Assembly: GCA_014138725.1 (NCBI GenBank)
Contig: JACJID010000003.1
Coordinates: forward strand, 1,116,001-1,180,000
From: Kutzneria viridogrisea
Lineage (GTDB): Bacteria > Actinomycetota > Actinomycetes > Mycobacteriales > Pseudonocardiaceae
Length of the DNA stretch: 64,000 nt
Direction of reading: 5' to 3'
Both the position numbers and the translations under genes were made by a program. Under the pieces are notes generated by a model. It ran no database searches and was not told where the DNA came from. It saw nothing but the letters and a program-made list of their open reading frames with translations. Of the stretch, positions 23,794 through 32,678 are shown one piece after another (within the stretch, counting starts at the first letter, position 1; each line of letters begins with the position of its first letter).

Positions 23794-25917
23794 TCAGGCC
23801 GCGGGCACGGTCAGTGCGCCGGTCACGGACTGGGTCAGCGTGTTGCCGCCCGCGTCGGTGGCGCTGACCCGCAGCGCCACGTCCCCACCGGTGGCCGAGG
23901 CGGGGTTGGTCCACTGCGCGCGGAACCGCCCGTTGCCCAGGTCGGCGAAGTAGGTCGGGGTCCAGTGCGCGCCCCCGTCGAAGGACACCTCGATGGACGC
24001 CCTGGCGATCGGCAGGTTCTGCGTGCCCGGCGCGTGCCCGAAGGTCACCACGACCTGGTCGGGACCGGCCGCCTTGGTGCCGTCCAGCCCGGCGTCGAGC
24101 TGGTAGTTCGCGGTGACCAGGGGCAGCGCGGAGCAGTGGTCCGGCTTGCCGTCAGCGCCGCAGCGCCAGTTGGCGGGCACGCCCGTACTGCCGGAGTGGG
24201 CCGAGCCGAAGGTCCACTCGCTGTGGCTGACCGTGGACTGGTGGAACCACGGCGCGGTGCGCGTCTGGTCGTAGACGATCTTGTAGTTGGCCTGCTCGGC
24301 GGGCACGGCGATCTGACCGCCGGTCACGTCCTTGAGGTCGGCGACGGTCTTGTCCCCGGACAGCAACTGGAAGCGCGAGGTGGACACCGTGTCCGCACCG
24401 GGCGCGTCCAGGTACATGCTGTGCCCCGCGGAGTCCACCACCGGTGCCAGCGCGAGCAGCAGCGTGTCGTCCTTGCGGCAGGCACTGCAGACCCACGGCC
24501 CAGTCGGGTCGGCGGGGCTGACCAGGCCGGGCGCCAGCGGGCCGCGCAGCCAGTCGACCGGTGTGCTGGACCGCGGCTGGTACCGGGTGCGGTCGCCGGA
24601 GGCGATGCCGGTGAACGTGGCGTAGTTGGACAGCAGTGCCTCGGCGTAGAGCAGGTCGGCGGAGCCGCCGACGTACTCGGTGCGGCGCAGCGGCGCGGTC
24701 AGGTGCTCGAACACCCCGAAGCCGAACTGCTCGTAGGGCAGGAACATGATCCTGGACAGGCCCTCCTGGCGGGCGGGCTTGTCGCTGTAGTAGGCGGCCT
24801 TCACGGTGGCGAGCTGGTCGGCGGTCACGCGGTAGTGCTGGTTGGCCGCGATCGCACCGGCGTTGTCCAGCTTGAGGTCGTAGCTGTACGGGTCGGCGGT
24901 GCCCGCGGGGGACTCGCTGTGCGTCTGCAGGTTGAAGTGGGACTCACCGAACTGGCTGGGTGTGGAGGGCGCGACGTAGGTCTGTGCGGTGCCGCCGCCG
25001 TAGCCGAGGCCGAGCGAGCCGGACTTGCGCGCGTCGAGGCGCTGGTAGCCCAGGGTGATCGAGGTCTGGGTGGAGGGCCTCGGCGTGTCCACCGTGATCT
25101 TGGAGGTCGCCTTGCGCGCGTCCACGGCGACCGAGGTGTCGCCGGTGATGGAGAAGTCGGAGGTCACCAGGCGCAACGCGGTGACCTTGCCGTTCGGGTC
25201 GATCTCGGGGAACACCGCGACCAGGCTGTAGTTGCCCGCGGGCACGCTGATCCTGGCCTCCCCGTTGACCGCGCTGGGGAAGCCGCCGAACTGCCGGGAG
25301 TCGTCGACGTTGATCACACCGAGGGAGGCGCTGGTCGGCTTGCCCGCCTGGTCCACCGCGGCGATCTTCACGGTGTTCATCGGGAAGTTCGGCGTGGCGG
25401 GCTGCGGCTCGCCGGGCGCGTCCAGTGCGACCTTGCTGACCCCTCCGAACAACAGGCCGTCGCCGGTGAAGTGCCGCGCGGCGTCCGCACCGGCCTGCCT
25501 GGCCAGTGCCGCACCGAACTCCGGCCCCGGCGCGGGCGCGGTGCCGCCGGTGACCTTGATCGGCGGCTGGGTGAGCCCGTCGCGGATCAGCGCGGAGACG
25601 TCGAACAGCGACCGGTCCAGGGACCGCCCCAGGTAGGGCAGCGCCGTGGCCGGGATGACGTAGAGGTCGCCACCGATCTGCTGGGTGACGAACCCGTCGG
25701 AGGAGCCCGCCCTGGGCGCCACCGAGGCGACCTGCTTGCCGCCGACCTCACGGACCAGCACGTGGTCGCCGGTGACCAGGGTCAGCGCGTGCTCCTGGGG
25801 ACCGGTGGCCGCGGGGCTGGTCGGCGCGGCCTGCGCGCCCGGTGAACCGCCCGCGAGCAGGGCAACCGCGACTCCGGTCACGGTGAACGCCTGCCCGAGC
25901 TTTTTTCGTTGCCGCAT
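23794..25917 (-). CDS. Secreted S8-protease-like protein lacking the catalytic domain
   Basis: A 707-aa exported protein. After a signal peptide (RQRKKLGQAF..., cut near AQAA), the region ALTLVTGDHVLVREVGGKQV to YVIPATALPYLG and LDRSLFDVSALI matches the N-terminal pro-region of large actinobacterial S8 serine proteases. In those, the Asp/His/Ser domain comes next; here no such motifs occur. The sequence instead continues into beta-sandwich regions like the C-terminal part of those proteases and ends in an Ig-like domain (ASIEVSFDGGAHW, VALRVSATDAGGN). ATG 25917 with GGAGGG upstream was chosen over the longer frame. It is co-transcribed with the S53 protease and may assist, inhibit or bind substrate for proteases. 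Confidence 0.75.
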   Translation of the reverse strand: MRQRKKLGQAFTVTGVAVALLAGGSPGAQAAPTSPAATGPQEHALTLVTGDHVLVREVGGKQVASVAPRAGSSDGFVTQQIGGDLYVIPATALPYLGRSLDRSLFDVSALIRDGLTQPPIKVTGGTAPAPGPEFGAALARQAGADAARHFTGDGLLFGGVSKVALDAPGEPQPATPNFPMNTVKIAAVDQAGKPTSASLGVINVDDSRQFGGFPSAVNGEARISVPAGNYSLVAVFPEIDPNGKVTALRLVTSDFSITGDTSVAVDARKATSKITVDTPRPSTQTSITLGYQRLDARKSGSLGLGYGGGTAQTYVAPSTPSQFGESHFNLQTHSESPAGTADPYSYDLKLDNAGAIAANQHYRVTADQLATVKAAYYSDKPARQEGLSRIMFLPYEQFGFGVFEHLTAPLRRTEYVGGSADLLYAEALLSNYATFTGIASGDRTRYQPRSSTPVDWLRGPLAPGLVSPADPTGPWVCSACRKDDTLLLALAPVVDSAGHSMYLDAPGADTVSTSRFQLLSGDKTVADLKDVTGGQIAVPAEQANYKIVYDQTRTAPWFHQSTVSHSEWTFGSAHSGSTGVPANWRCGADGKPDHCSALPLVTANYQLDAGLDGTKAAGPDQVVVTFGHAPGTQNLPIARASIEVSFDGGAHWTPTYFADLGNGRFRAQWTNPASATGGDVALRVSATDAGGNTLTQSVTGALTVPAA

Positions 25918-26199
25918 CAGGGTTCCCTCCATCACCTTCGGTGTGAAGCGGTAGATCCGGCCACCCCGGCACCGTGCTGGCGCCCGTCGACTCCCCCAGT
26001 CAGGCCCCGCAGTGGTCGTCAGAACGGTTAGTACACGAACGAGTACATGCCGTTGCGAGACCACCTCACGGTTCACCCCCATGGAGCAGTTATGACAGCC
26101 GTGTCACACCCGTAAGACGGGACATGAGGACCCTTTCAGGGGATCCACGCTCGCGCTGCGTGAATGTGAACGACCTGCCCCCGTGACAGGATCGGACAC

Positions 26200-27084
26200 A
26201 TGGACCAGACCACCGGATTCCTCGGACTGGGCAGCATGGGCCTGCCGATCGCACGCAACCTGGCCAGGGCGGGCCACCGGCTGCGGGTGTACAACCGCAC
26301 GGCGGCCAAGGCCGAACCGCTGCGCGAGTTCGAGAACGTGACAATCGCTCACACTCCACTGGAGGTCGCCGAGCCGGGCGGGGTCGTGCTGAGCATGCTC
26401 GCCGACGACAACGCCGTCACCCAGGCCAGCGAGGGGCTCGCCGAGGCGCTCGGGCCGGACGGGCTGCACATCTCGCTGAGCACGATCGCGCCCACCACGG
26501 CCACCGCCCTGGCCGCACAGGGCTGCGGATTCCTCTCCGCTCCGGTCTTCGGCCGCCCCGACCGGGCCGAGTCGGCGGAGTTGATCGTGCTGTCCGCGGG
26601 CGAGCAGCGCCACCGCGAACGGGCCCGCCCGCTGCTGGAGGCGATCGGTGCCGCCGTGCACGAACTCGGCGAGGACCCGGCCTCGGCGAACGGGGTGAAG
26701 CTGGCGGGCAACTTCCTGATCATGAGCGCCCTCGAGGCCATGTCGGAGGCCTTCGCCTTCGCCGAGAAGCACGGTGTGCCAAGGGAACTGGCCGCTCAGG
26801 TGCTCACGACCACCCCCGTGCTCGGCAACGCCTACCGCGGTTACGGTGCCGCCATCTCCTCCGGCGCCTACGAACCAGCTGGGTTCGCGCTTCGCCTGGG
26901 CCACAAGGACGCCCGGCTCGTGGCGCAGGCAGCGGACCGGCTCGGCGTGCCCATGCCGATCATCGACCTGGTGGCGAACCGCTTCACGGCGGCGGAGAAC
27001 AAGGGCCGCGGCGACCTGGACTGGTCGGCGCTGGCGATCGAGGTGTTCGAGTCGGCGGGGCTGGACCAGGCCGACCCGCGCTGA
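26200..27084 (+). CDS. NAD(P)-dependent beta-hydroxyacid dehydrogenase (HIBADH family)
   Basis: A 294-aa reductase of the 3-hydroxyisobutyrate/glyoxylate reductase family. The Rossmann motif GFLGLGSMGLPIARNLARAG and NRTAAKAE (NADP-type) come first; ISLSTIAPTT and GVKLAGNFL supply the substrate-binding Ser/Thr and the catalytic Lys. An all-helical C-terminal domain completes a normal length. ATG 26200 is preceded by AGGA. It is convergent with the MarR gene two bases away. The exact hydroxyacid or imine substrate is unknown. Confidence 0.9.
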   Translation: MDQTTGFLGLGSMGLPIARNLARAGHRLRVYNRTAAKAEPLREFENVTIAHTPLEVAEPGGVVLSMLADDNAVTQASEGLAEALGPDGLHISLSTIAPTTATALAAQGCGFLSAPVFGRPDRAESAELIVLSAGEQRHRERARPLLEAIGAAVHELGEDPASANGVKLAGNFLIMSALEAMSEAFAFAEKHGVPRELAAQVLTTTPVLGNAYRGYGAAISSGAYEPAGFALRLGHKDARLVAQAADRLGVPMPIIDLVANRFTAAENKGRGDLDWSALAIEVFESAGLDQADPR

Positions 27085-27086
27085 GC

Positions 27087-27626
27087 TCAGTCGGCGGCCG
27101 GGGACTGCTCGGCCGCCAGCTCGGCAAGCCGGTGGACCACCCGGTCCAACGCCTGCAACTCCTCGACCTCCAGCCGGGACAGCAGTTCCCGGTACTGCGC
27201 GTTGCCCGCGTCCATGATGCTGGTGACCAGCTTCGTGGCCTTCTCGGTCGGCTCCAGCCTGCGCACCCTGCGGTCGGCCGGGTCCTCGCGGCGCACCACC
27301 AGGCCCTGCGCCGCCAGCCGGTCCACCACCCCGGTGACCGTGGCCAGGCTCACACCCATCTCCTGGGTCAGCTCGTGCCCCGAGGAAGAACCGCGCTGCA
27401 CCAGGGTGAGCAGCACCTTCAGCTGACGAATGGTGAGGTTCAGCGACATCAGCGGGTTCCACCGGGCCGCGCCGAAAACCCGCCCGAGACCGCGCTGTGC
27501 GACCGCGATGCGGGCGATGAGCTGCTCCTTCTCGTCCACCGATAACCCTTCGTCACCACGTCGTGACTGCTGGAACCTGAGAAAAGTATCAGGTCTCTCA
27601 GCGACCACACTGTTAGCCTTGGCCAT
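27087..27626 (-). CDS. MarR-family transcriptional regulator
   Basis: A winged-helix repressor of up to 179 aa. LTIRQLKVLLTLVQRG, GHELTQEMGVSLATVTGVVDRL (recognition helix) and VRREDPADRRVRRL (wing) are clear. ATG 27626 gives an unusual 29-residue N-terminal extension with no ribosome site; GTG 27539, with GAAGGG six bases before it, may be the true start. It is divergent from the RND efflux gene, with an inverted repeat between them, so it very probably represses that pump and itself, with a small molecule as inducer. Confidence 0.9.
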   Translation of the reverse strand: MAKANSVVAERPDTFLRFQQSRRGDEGLSVDEKEQLIARIAVAQRGLGRVFGAARWNPLMSLNLTIRQLKVLLTLVQRGSSSGHELTQEMGVSLATVTGVVDRLAAQGLVVRREDPADRRVRRLEPTEKATKLVTSIMDAGNAQYRELLSRLEVEELQALDRVVHRLAELAAEQSPAAD

Positions 27627-27629
27627 ATT

Positions 27630-27646
27630 GTTAGTTCGAAGCTAAC
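27630..27646. promoter_or_regulatory. Likely MarR operator between marR-like and RND genes
   Basis: GTTAGTTCGAAGCTAAC: 5-bp perfect arms GTTAG/CTAAC around TTCGAAG. It sits in the 41-base gap between two divergent starts, the usual site for a MarR dimer. Another GTTAG half-site is at 27612-27616. Confidence 0.55.
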
Positions 27647-27667
27647 CAATTTCCCAGAGAGCCGTCC

Positions 27668-30600
27668 ATGACGTCGTTGACAAGACTGAGCCTGGCCAAC
27701 CGCAGCCTGGTCGCCCTGATCGCGCTCATCGCACTGGGTTTCGGCGCGTGGGCCATCCCCTCCCTGCAGCGACAACTGCTGCCCTCACTGGCATTCCCCG
27801 CCGCTGTGGTCGTCGCCCAGTACCCCGGCGCCTCCCCGCAGATCGTGCAGGACCAGGTCAGCAAGCCCATCGAGGACGCGCTGCGCGGCGTGCCCGGGCA
27901 GACCCAGCTGACCTCCACCTCCAGCCAGGGCTCCTCCTCGGTCACCGTGCAGTTCGACTACGGCACGAACCTGGACGACGCCGTCAACAAGATGACCCAG
28001 GCGGTCAACCGGATCAGCGCGCAGCTGCCCACCAACGTCAAGCCCAACGTGGTGGTCGGCAACACCGACGACCTGCCGGTGACCGTGCTCGCGGCCAGCT
28101 CCGACACCGACCAGCGCGTGCTCGCGGGCAAGCTCACCAGCACCGTCGTGCCCGCGCTGCAAGGAATCACCGGGGTTCGCGACGTGCAGGTCACCGGCGC
28201 GCGCGACCAGGTCGTCACGATCAGCGTGGACAACGCCAAGCTGGCCGCGGCGGGGCTGAACGCCACCGCGATCAGCACTGCCTTGCGCGCCAACGGAACC
28301 CCGACGCCAGCGGGCACGCTCGCACAGGACGGCAAGACCACCACCGTCCAGGTCGGCAGCACTCTGTCCTCAGTGGACGACCTGAAGAACCTCTACCTCA
28401 CACCGACCGCGACCGCGACCCCCGGGCGGGGTGCGCCGCCGCAGCCGGTGCGGCTGGGTGACGTGGCCACCGTCGAGCAGAACCTCGCTCCGGCGACCTC
28501 GTTGACCCGCACCAACGGCAAGGACAGCCTCGGCGTCTCGGTCACCAAGACCCCCGACGGCAACTCGGTGGACATCTCCAGCCAGATCCGCGCGAAGCTG
28601 CCGGAACTGGCCGCCGCGGTCGGTGACAACGCGCAGCTGACCGTGGTCTCCGACCAGGCGCCCGCGATCAACCGCGCGGTGGAGGGGCTGACCACGGAGG
28701 GCCTGCTGGGCCTGGCCTTCGCCGTGGTGGTGATCCTGATCTTCCTGCTCTCGGTGCGCTCCACCCTGGTCACCGCGGTGTCCATTCCGCTGTCGGTGGT
28801 CATCGCGCTGATCGTGCTGTGGACCACCAAGACCTCGCTGAACCTGCTCACCCTCGGCGGGTTGACCATCGCCGTGGGCCGCGTGGTGGACGACTCGATC
28901 GTGGTGCTGGAGAACATCAAGCGGCACCTGAGCTACGGCGAGGACAAGAAGCGCGCGGTGATCGACGGCGTGCGCGAGGTGGCCGGTGCGGTCACCGCCT
29001 CCACCCTGACCACGGTCGCGGTGTTCGCGCCAATCGCCGTGGTCGGCGGGCTGGTCGGCGAGCTGTTCGCCCCGTTCGGCCTGACGGTGACCGTGGCACT
29101 GCTCGCCTCGCTGCTGGTCGCGCTGACCATCGTGCCGGTGCTGGCCTACTGGTTCCTCAAGCCCGGCAAGGCGGGTTCGCACGAGGAGGCGGTGGCCAAG
29201 GAGCTGCGCAGCCCCCTGCAACGCATGTACGTGCCGGTGATCCGCTTCGCCACCAGCCGGAGGCTGATCACCGTGCTGATCGCGGTGCTGATCCTGTTCG
29301 GCACGCTGGCCATGGTGCCCCGGCTCAAGACCAACTTCCTGGACGGCAACGGGCAGAACACCCTGTCGGTCAGCCAGACCCTGCCGGTGGGCAGCTCGCT
29401 GGCCACCACCGACGCCGCGGCCAAGCAGGTCGAGTCGGCGATCAAGGGCGTGGCCGGGGTGCAGACCTACCAGCTGACGGTGGGTTCCAGTGGCGGCTTC
29501 ATGGGTTTCGGCGGTTCCGGCGGCACCGCGCGCGCCAGCTACTCGCTGACCCTGGACGAGAAGGCCGACGTCACCGCGGTGCAGAACGACCTGCGCGGCA
29601 GGCTGGACGCCATCCCGAACGCGGGCAAGATCACCGTGGGCGCCGGTGGCGGCGGCGGTGACTTCGGCGGCAGCTCGCTGCAGGTGATCGTCAAGGCACC
29701 GGAGGAGTCGGTGCTGCGCAGTGCGGCGGGCCAGGTGCAGGAGGCCATGTCCGGCATCAGCGGGGTCGTGGATGTCGGCAGCGACCTGGCCAACAGCGCC
29801 AACGAGGTGCACGTGACCGTGGACCGGCAGGCGGCGGCGAAGCTGGGCCTGAGCGACTCCACGATCGGCCAGGCCGTGACCGCACAGCTCGCGGGCAGCC
29901 AGGTCGGCCAGCTGACGGTGGACGGCAAGCAGGAGAACATCATCCTGCGCACCGGGACCGCACCGTCCGATGTGGACGCGCTCAAGGCCGTGCAGCTGGC
30001 GCCCGGGGTTCGGCTGGACGCGGTGGCGAAGGTGGAGCAGACCACCGGGCCGGTGCAGATCAAGCGGATCGACGGGGCGCGCAGCGCGACCGTGACCGGC
30101 ACCGCGACCGGGCAGAACACCGGGGCGATCAGCACCGAGCTGCGCAAGAAGCTGGACGGGCTGAAGCTGCCCGCGGGTGCCAGCTACAGCATCGGCGGGG
30201 TCTCGCAGCAGCAGAGCGAGGCGTTCGGCAACCTCGGTATCGCGCTGGCCGTGGCCGTGGCCCTGGTGTTCCTGATCATGGTCGCGGTGTTCCGCAGCCT
30301 GATCCAGCCGCTGGTGCTGCTGGTGTCGGTGCCCTTCGCGGCCACCGGGGCGATCGGCGCGCTGCTGGTCACCGGCACCCCGCTCGGCCTGCCCTCGCTG
30401 ATCGGCATGCTGATGCTGGTCGGCATCGTGGTGACCAACGCGATCGTGCTGATGGACCTGATCAACACCTACCGGGCCCAGGGCATGGGCATCCAGGAGG
30501 CGGTCATCGAGGGCGGGCGGCGCAGGCTGCGCCCGATCCTGATGACGGCGGCGGCGACCATCTTCGCGCTGCTGCCGATGGCGCTGGGCCTGACCGCCAG

Positions 30601-30793
30601 CGGCGGCTTCATCTCCCAGCCGCTCGCGGTGGTGGTGATCGGCGGCCTGGTCAGCTCCACGCTGCTGACCCTGCTGCTGGTGCCCACGCTCTACACCATG
30701 GTGGAGAACGTCAAGGAGCGCTCGCGCGACAAGCGTGCCGCGCGGCGCGAGCCCGTGCCGCGGGACGAGCCGGAGCTCGTCGACGCGCACTGA
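27668..30793 (+). CDS. RND-type efflux permease (AcrB/SwrC-like)
   Basis: A 1041-aa inner-membrane proton-driven transporter. TM1 (SLVALIALIALGFGAW) is followed by a periplasmic-type porter domain with QYPGASPQIVQ and PIEDALRGVPG. TM2-6 carry the TIAVGRVVDDSIVVLENIKR segment with the paired Asp proton relay. A second porter domain has a Gly-rich insertion (GFMGFGGSGG, GGGGGDFGG), and TM8-12 end in GIVVTNAIVLMDLINT. In Gram-positives this HAE-1-like family (for example SwrC) exports amphiphiles such as lipopeptides and fatty acids without an outer-membrane partner. No membrane-fusion protein is encoded nearby. It is controlled by the divergent MarR gene and ends at a strong bidirectional terminator. 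Confidence 0.94.
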   Translation: MTSLTRLSLANRSLVALIALIALGFGAWAIPSLQRQLLPSLAFPAAVVVAQYPGASPQIVQDQVSKPIEDALRGVPGQTQLTSTSSQGSSSVTVQFDYGTNLDDAVNKMTQAVNRISAQLPTNVKPNVVVGNTDDLPVTVLAASSDTDQRVLAGKLTSTVVPALQGITGVRDVQVTGARDQVVTISVDNAKLAAAGLNATAISTALRANGTPTPAGTLAQDGKTTTVQVGSTLSSVDDLKNLYLTPTATATPGRGAPPQPVRLGDVATVEQNLAPATSLTRTNGKDSLGVSVTKTPDGNSVDISSQIRAKLPELAAAVGDNAQLTVVSDQAPAINRAVEGLTTEGLLGLAFAVVVILIFLLSVRSTLVTAVSIPLSVVIALIVLWTTKTSLNLLTLGGLTIAVGRVVDDSIVVLENIKRHLSYGEDKKRAVIDGVREVAGAVTASTLTTVAVFAPIAVVGGLVGELFAPFGLTVTVALLASLLVALTIVPVLAYWFLKPGKAGSHEEAVAKELRSPLQRMYVPVIRFATSRRLITVLIAVLILFGTLAMVPRLKTNFLDGNGQNTLSVSQTLPVGSSLATTDAAAKQVESAIKGVAGVQTYQLTVGSSGGFMGFGGSGGTARASYSLTLDEKADVTAVQNDLRGRLDAIPNAGKITVGAGGGGGDFGGSSLQVIVKAPEESVLRSAAGQVQEAMSGISGVVDVGSDLANSANEVHVTVDRQAAAKLGLSDSTIGQAVTAQLAGSQVGQLTVDGKQENIILRTGTAPSDVDALKAVQLAPGVRLDAVAKVEQTTGPVQIKRIDGARSATVTGTATGQNTGAISTELRKKLDGLKLPAGASYSIGGVSQQQSEAFGNLGIALAVAVALVFLIMVAVFRSLIQPLVLLVSVPFAATGAIGALLVTGTPLGLPSLIGMLMLVGIVVTNAIVLMDLINTYRAQGMGIQEAVIEGGRRRLRPILMTAAATIFALLPMALGLTASGGFISQPLAVVVIGGLVSSTLLTLLLVPTLYTMVENVKERSRDKRAARREPVPRDEPELVDAH

Positions 30794-30797
30794 GCTG

Positions 30798-30841
30798 AAA
30801 CGCCTGTGGGCCACGGCGATCACCGTGGCCCACAGGCGTTT
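30798..30841. terminator. Bidirectional terminator between RND and alpha-galactosidase genes
   Basis: 19-bp perfect stem (30798-30816 with 30823-30841) and a 6-base loop. It is flanked by AAA and TTTT, so it has a U-tract in both directions and serves both convergent genes. Confidence 0.92.
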
Positions 30842-30846
30842 TCGCG

Positions 30847-32064
30847 CTATTTCACGTGTACGCGCAGCAGCACCGTGCCGTGCGAGGGCACGCTGGCGCT
30901 GATCGTCCCCGTGCTCGTGCTGACCTTCTTGCTCCACAGGTCGGTCAACCGGTAGCTGCCGCCGCCCAGACCGACCGCCGAGGCCGTGGTGCTGATCGTC
31001 GCGGTGGAGCCGGTCTCGTTGTACAGGGCCACCGCCACGTCCCCGTCGGCCAGCGGCTTGGCGAGCACCCGGCGACCACCGTTGTTGGCGATCTGCTTGC
31101 CCTGCTTGCCCAACCGGTCCTGGTCCACCGCGATCACCTCGGTGTTGGCCAGGATCGACAGCGTGTCCTCACTGGCCTTGGTCAGGCTGGTGCCGATCAG
31201 TAGCGGGGCCGCCATGACCGCCCACATGCTGAAGTGGCTCCGCTGTTCCACCGCGGTCAGCGAACCGTTGCCGACCTCCAGCATGTCCGGGTCGTTCCAC
31301 GCACCCGGCTTGGCGTACTGGGCCAACGGGATGTTCTTGGCGATGATCGAGGAGATCCGGTCCCAGTTCGGGTGGATGTCGCCGGTGGTGCGCCACAGGT
31401 TGCCCACCGCTGGGGACCAGTCCTCGGTGTTGATCCCGTTGTCCCCCTTCTGGCAGATGCTGAACACGATGGCCTGACCGGTCGCCCTGCGCGCCGCGGC
31501 CAGTCCGTCGCGCATCGCGGTGTAGCGCTTGATGGTGGCGTCCCTGGTGTCCTGGCCGGGTGCCTGCTTGCAGTTGTCGTCCTTGAGGTAGTCCACGCCC
31601 CACTTGGCGAACTGCATCGCGTCCTGTGCCTCGTGCCCGAACGAGCCGGGGAATCCCTTGCTGCTGCACGTCATCGTGCCGGAGTCGTTGTACAGCCCCA
31701 GTTTCAGCCCGAGCCCGTGCACGTACTCGGCGGTCCCCGCGATGCCGTCGGGGAACTTCGCCGGGTTGGCGACCAGGTTGCCCGCGGCGTCCCGGTCGGG
31801 CTGCGCCCAGCAGTCGTCGATGTTGACGTAGGTGTAGCCGGCCTCTTGCAGGGTGCGCCCGTTGACCCGGTGCGTGTGCAGGAAGTCGGCGGTCTGCTTG
31901 ACGAACGCCTCGCTGATGCCGCAGCCGATCGCGTTCCAGTTGTTGAAGCCCATCGGCGGGGTCAGCGCCAGCCCGTTGTCCAGGGCGGACGCGGGTTGGG
32001 CGGTGCAGGTGAGGGCGAGCGCCACGGCGGCGGCCACCGGGAAAGCCTTGATCAACCGAGCCAC
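30847..32064 (-). CDS. Secreted GH27 alpha-galactosidase
   Basis: A 405-aa exported glycoside hydrolase that removes terminal alpha-galactose (or alpha-N-acetylgalactosamine) from glycans. The signal peptide (IKAFPVAAAVALALTCTAQ, cut near PASA) precedes TPPMGFNNWNAIGC, typical of the family. YVNIDDCW and DYLKDDNCK (nucleophile Asp) follow, then WNDPDMLEVGN (acid/base Asp). A beta-sandwich C-terminal domain completes it. The GTG start at 32064 removes an unconserved leader. It is not in an operon with its neighbours. Confidence 0.92.
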   Translation of the reverse strand: MARLIKAFPVAAAVALALTCTAQPASALDNGLALTPPMGFNNWNAIGCGISEAFVKQTADFLHTHRVNGRTLQEAGYTYVNIDDCWAQPDRDAAGNLVANPAKFPDGIAGTAEYVHGLGLKLGLYNDSGTMTCSSKGFPGSFGHEAQDAMQFAKWGVDYLKDDNCKQAPGQDTRDATIKRYTAMRDGLAAARRATGQAIVFSICQKGDNGINTEDWSPAVGNLWRTTGDIHPNWDRISSIIAKNIPLAQYAKPGAWNDPDMLEVGNGSLTAVEQRSHFSMWAVMAAPLLIGTSLTKASEDTLSILANTEVIAVDQDRLGKQGKQIANNGGRRVLAKPLADGDVAVALYNETGSTATISTTASAVGLGGGSYRLTDLWSKKVSTSTGTISASVPSHGTVLLRVHVK

Positions 32065-32171
32065 ATCTCCGACCTTTCCTTGTCCGGAAACGCGGCGGCT
32101 GTCCCCTTTTACGACCAAGGATGGCCCGGTGACCGCTTCAGGTCAAGCCACACATCGGATGTATCTGCGGT

Positions 32172-32537
32172 TCAGGCGGGCACCTTGTCCAGGAAGCCGT
32201 GCACCCGGCCGAGCCTGCCCTCGGCGGTCGCCTCGGCCACGTCGAACCCGACCACAACCGGCTCGCCGCCCGCCTCCGGCACCAGCTCCCAGGTGAAGCG
32301 GGCCACCTCGTGGTGCGCGTCGATCTCCCCTGCCAGGCGGAACAGGTGGCCGGGGAACTGCTCCCGCACCGCGTCGACCACCGCGCTGACCGCTGCCGCG
32401 CCGGTGACGTCCACCAACGGGTCGGTCAGCCCGCCCCCGGTCGCGAACAACGCGTCGGCGAGTTCGGCGCGCACCTGAGGATCAGCGGTGTTCCACAGCT
32501 CCAGGTAGCGGTGCACCAGGTTGTGAAGATCAGCCAT
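32172..32537 (-). CDS. SnoaL/NTF2-like protein
   Basis: A 121-aa single-domain cone-fold protein. LVHRYLELWNTADP is the usual first helix, followed by FRLAGEIDAHHEVARFTWEL and VVGFDVAEATAEGRLGRVHGF in the strands. Family members are polyketide cyclases, isomerases or simple binding proteins. ATG 32537 has GGGAGA seven bases upstream, and a longer frame to 32672 is not conserved. It is divergent from the Eis-like gene. Confidence 0.8.
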   Translation of the reverse strand: MADLHNLVHRYLELWNTADPQVRAELADALFATGGGLTDPLVDVTGAAAVSAVVDAVREQFPGHLFRLAGEIDAHHEVARFTWELVPEAGGEPVVVGFDVAEATAEGRLGRVHGFLDKVPA

Positions 32538-32678
32538 CGGAGTGTCTCCCTGTTGTCCGGCAAGGCTTTGTGCCTCGGCGCCCGGCAACACTGACACGGT
32601 GGCGGCAGGCTGGTCGATGACGTGGGAGGTCATGGAAATCCAGTCGCGCCGCCGCGCGGACTGGCGTACCAAGGTGCC

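Noticed and set aside
28370..30937. 855-codon minus-strand open frame opposite the RND pump
   Set aside because: Composition typical of antisense shadow (His, Gln, Arg), no motif, and fully covered by an unmistakable RND permease.
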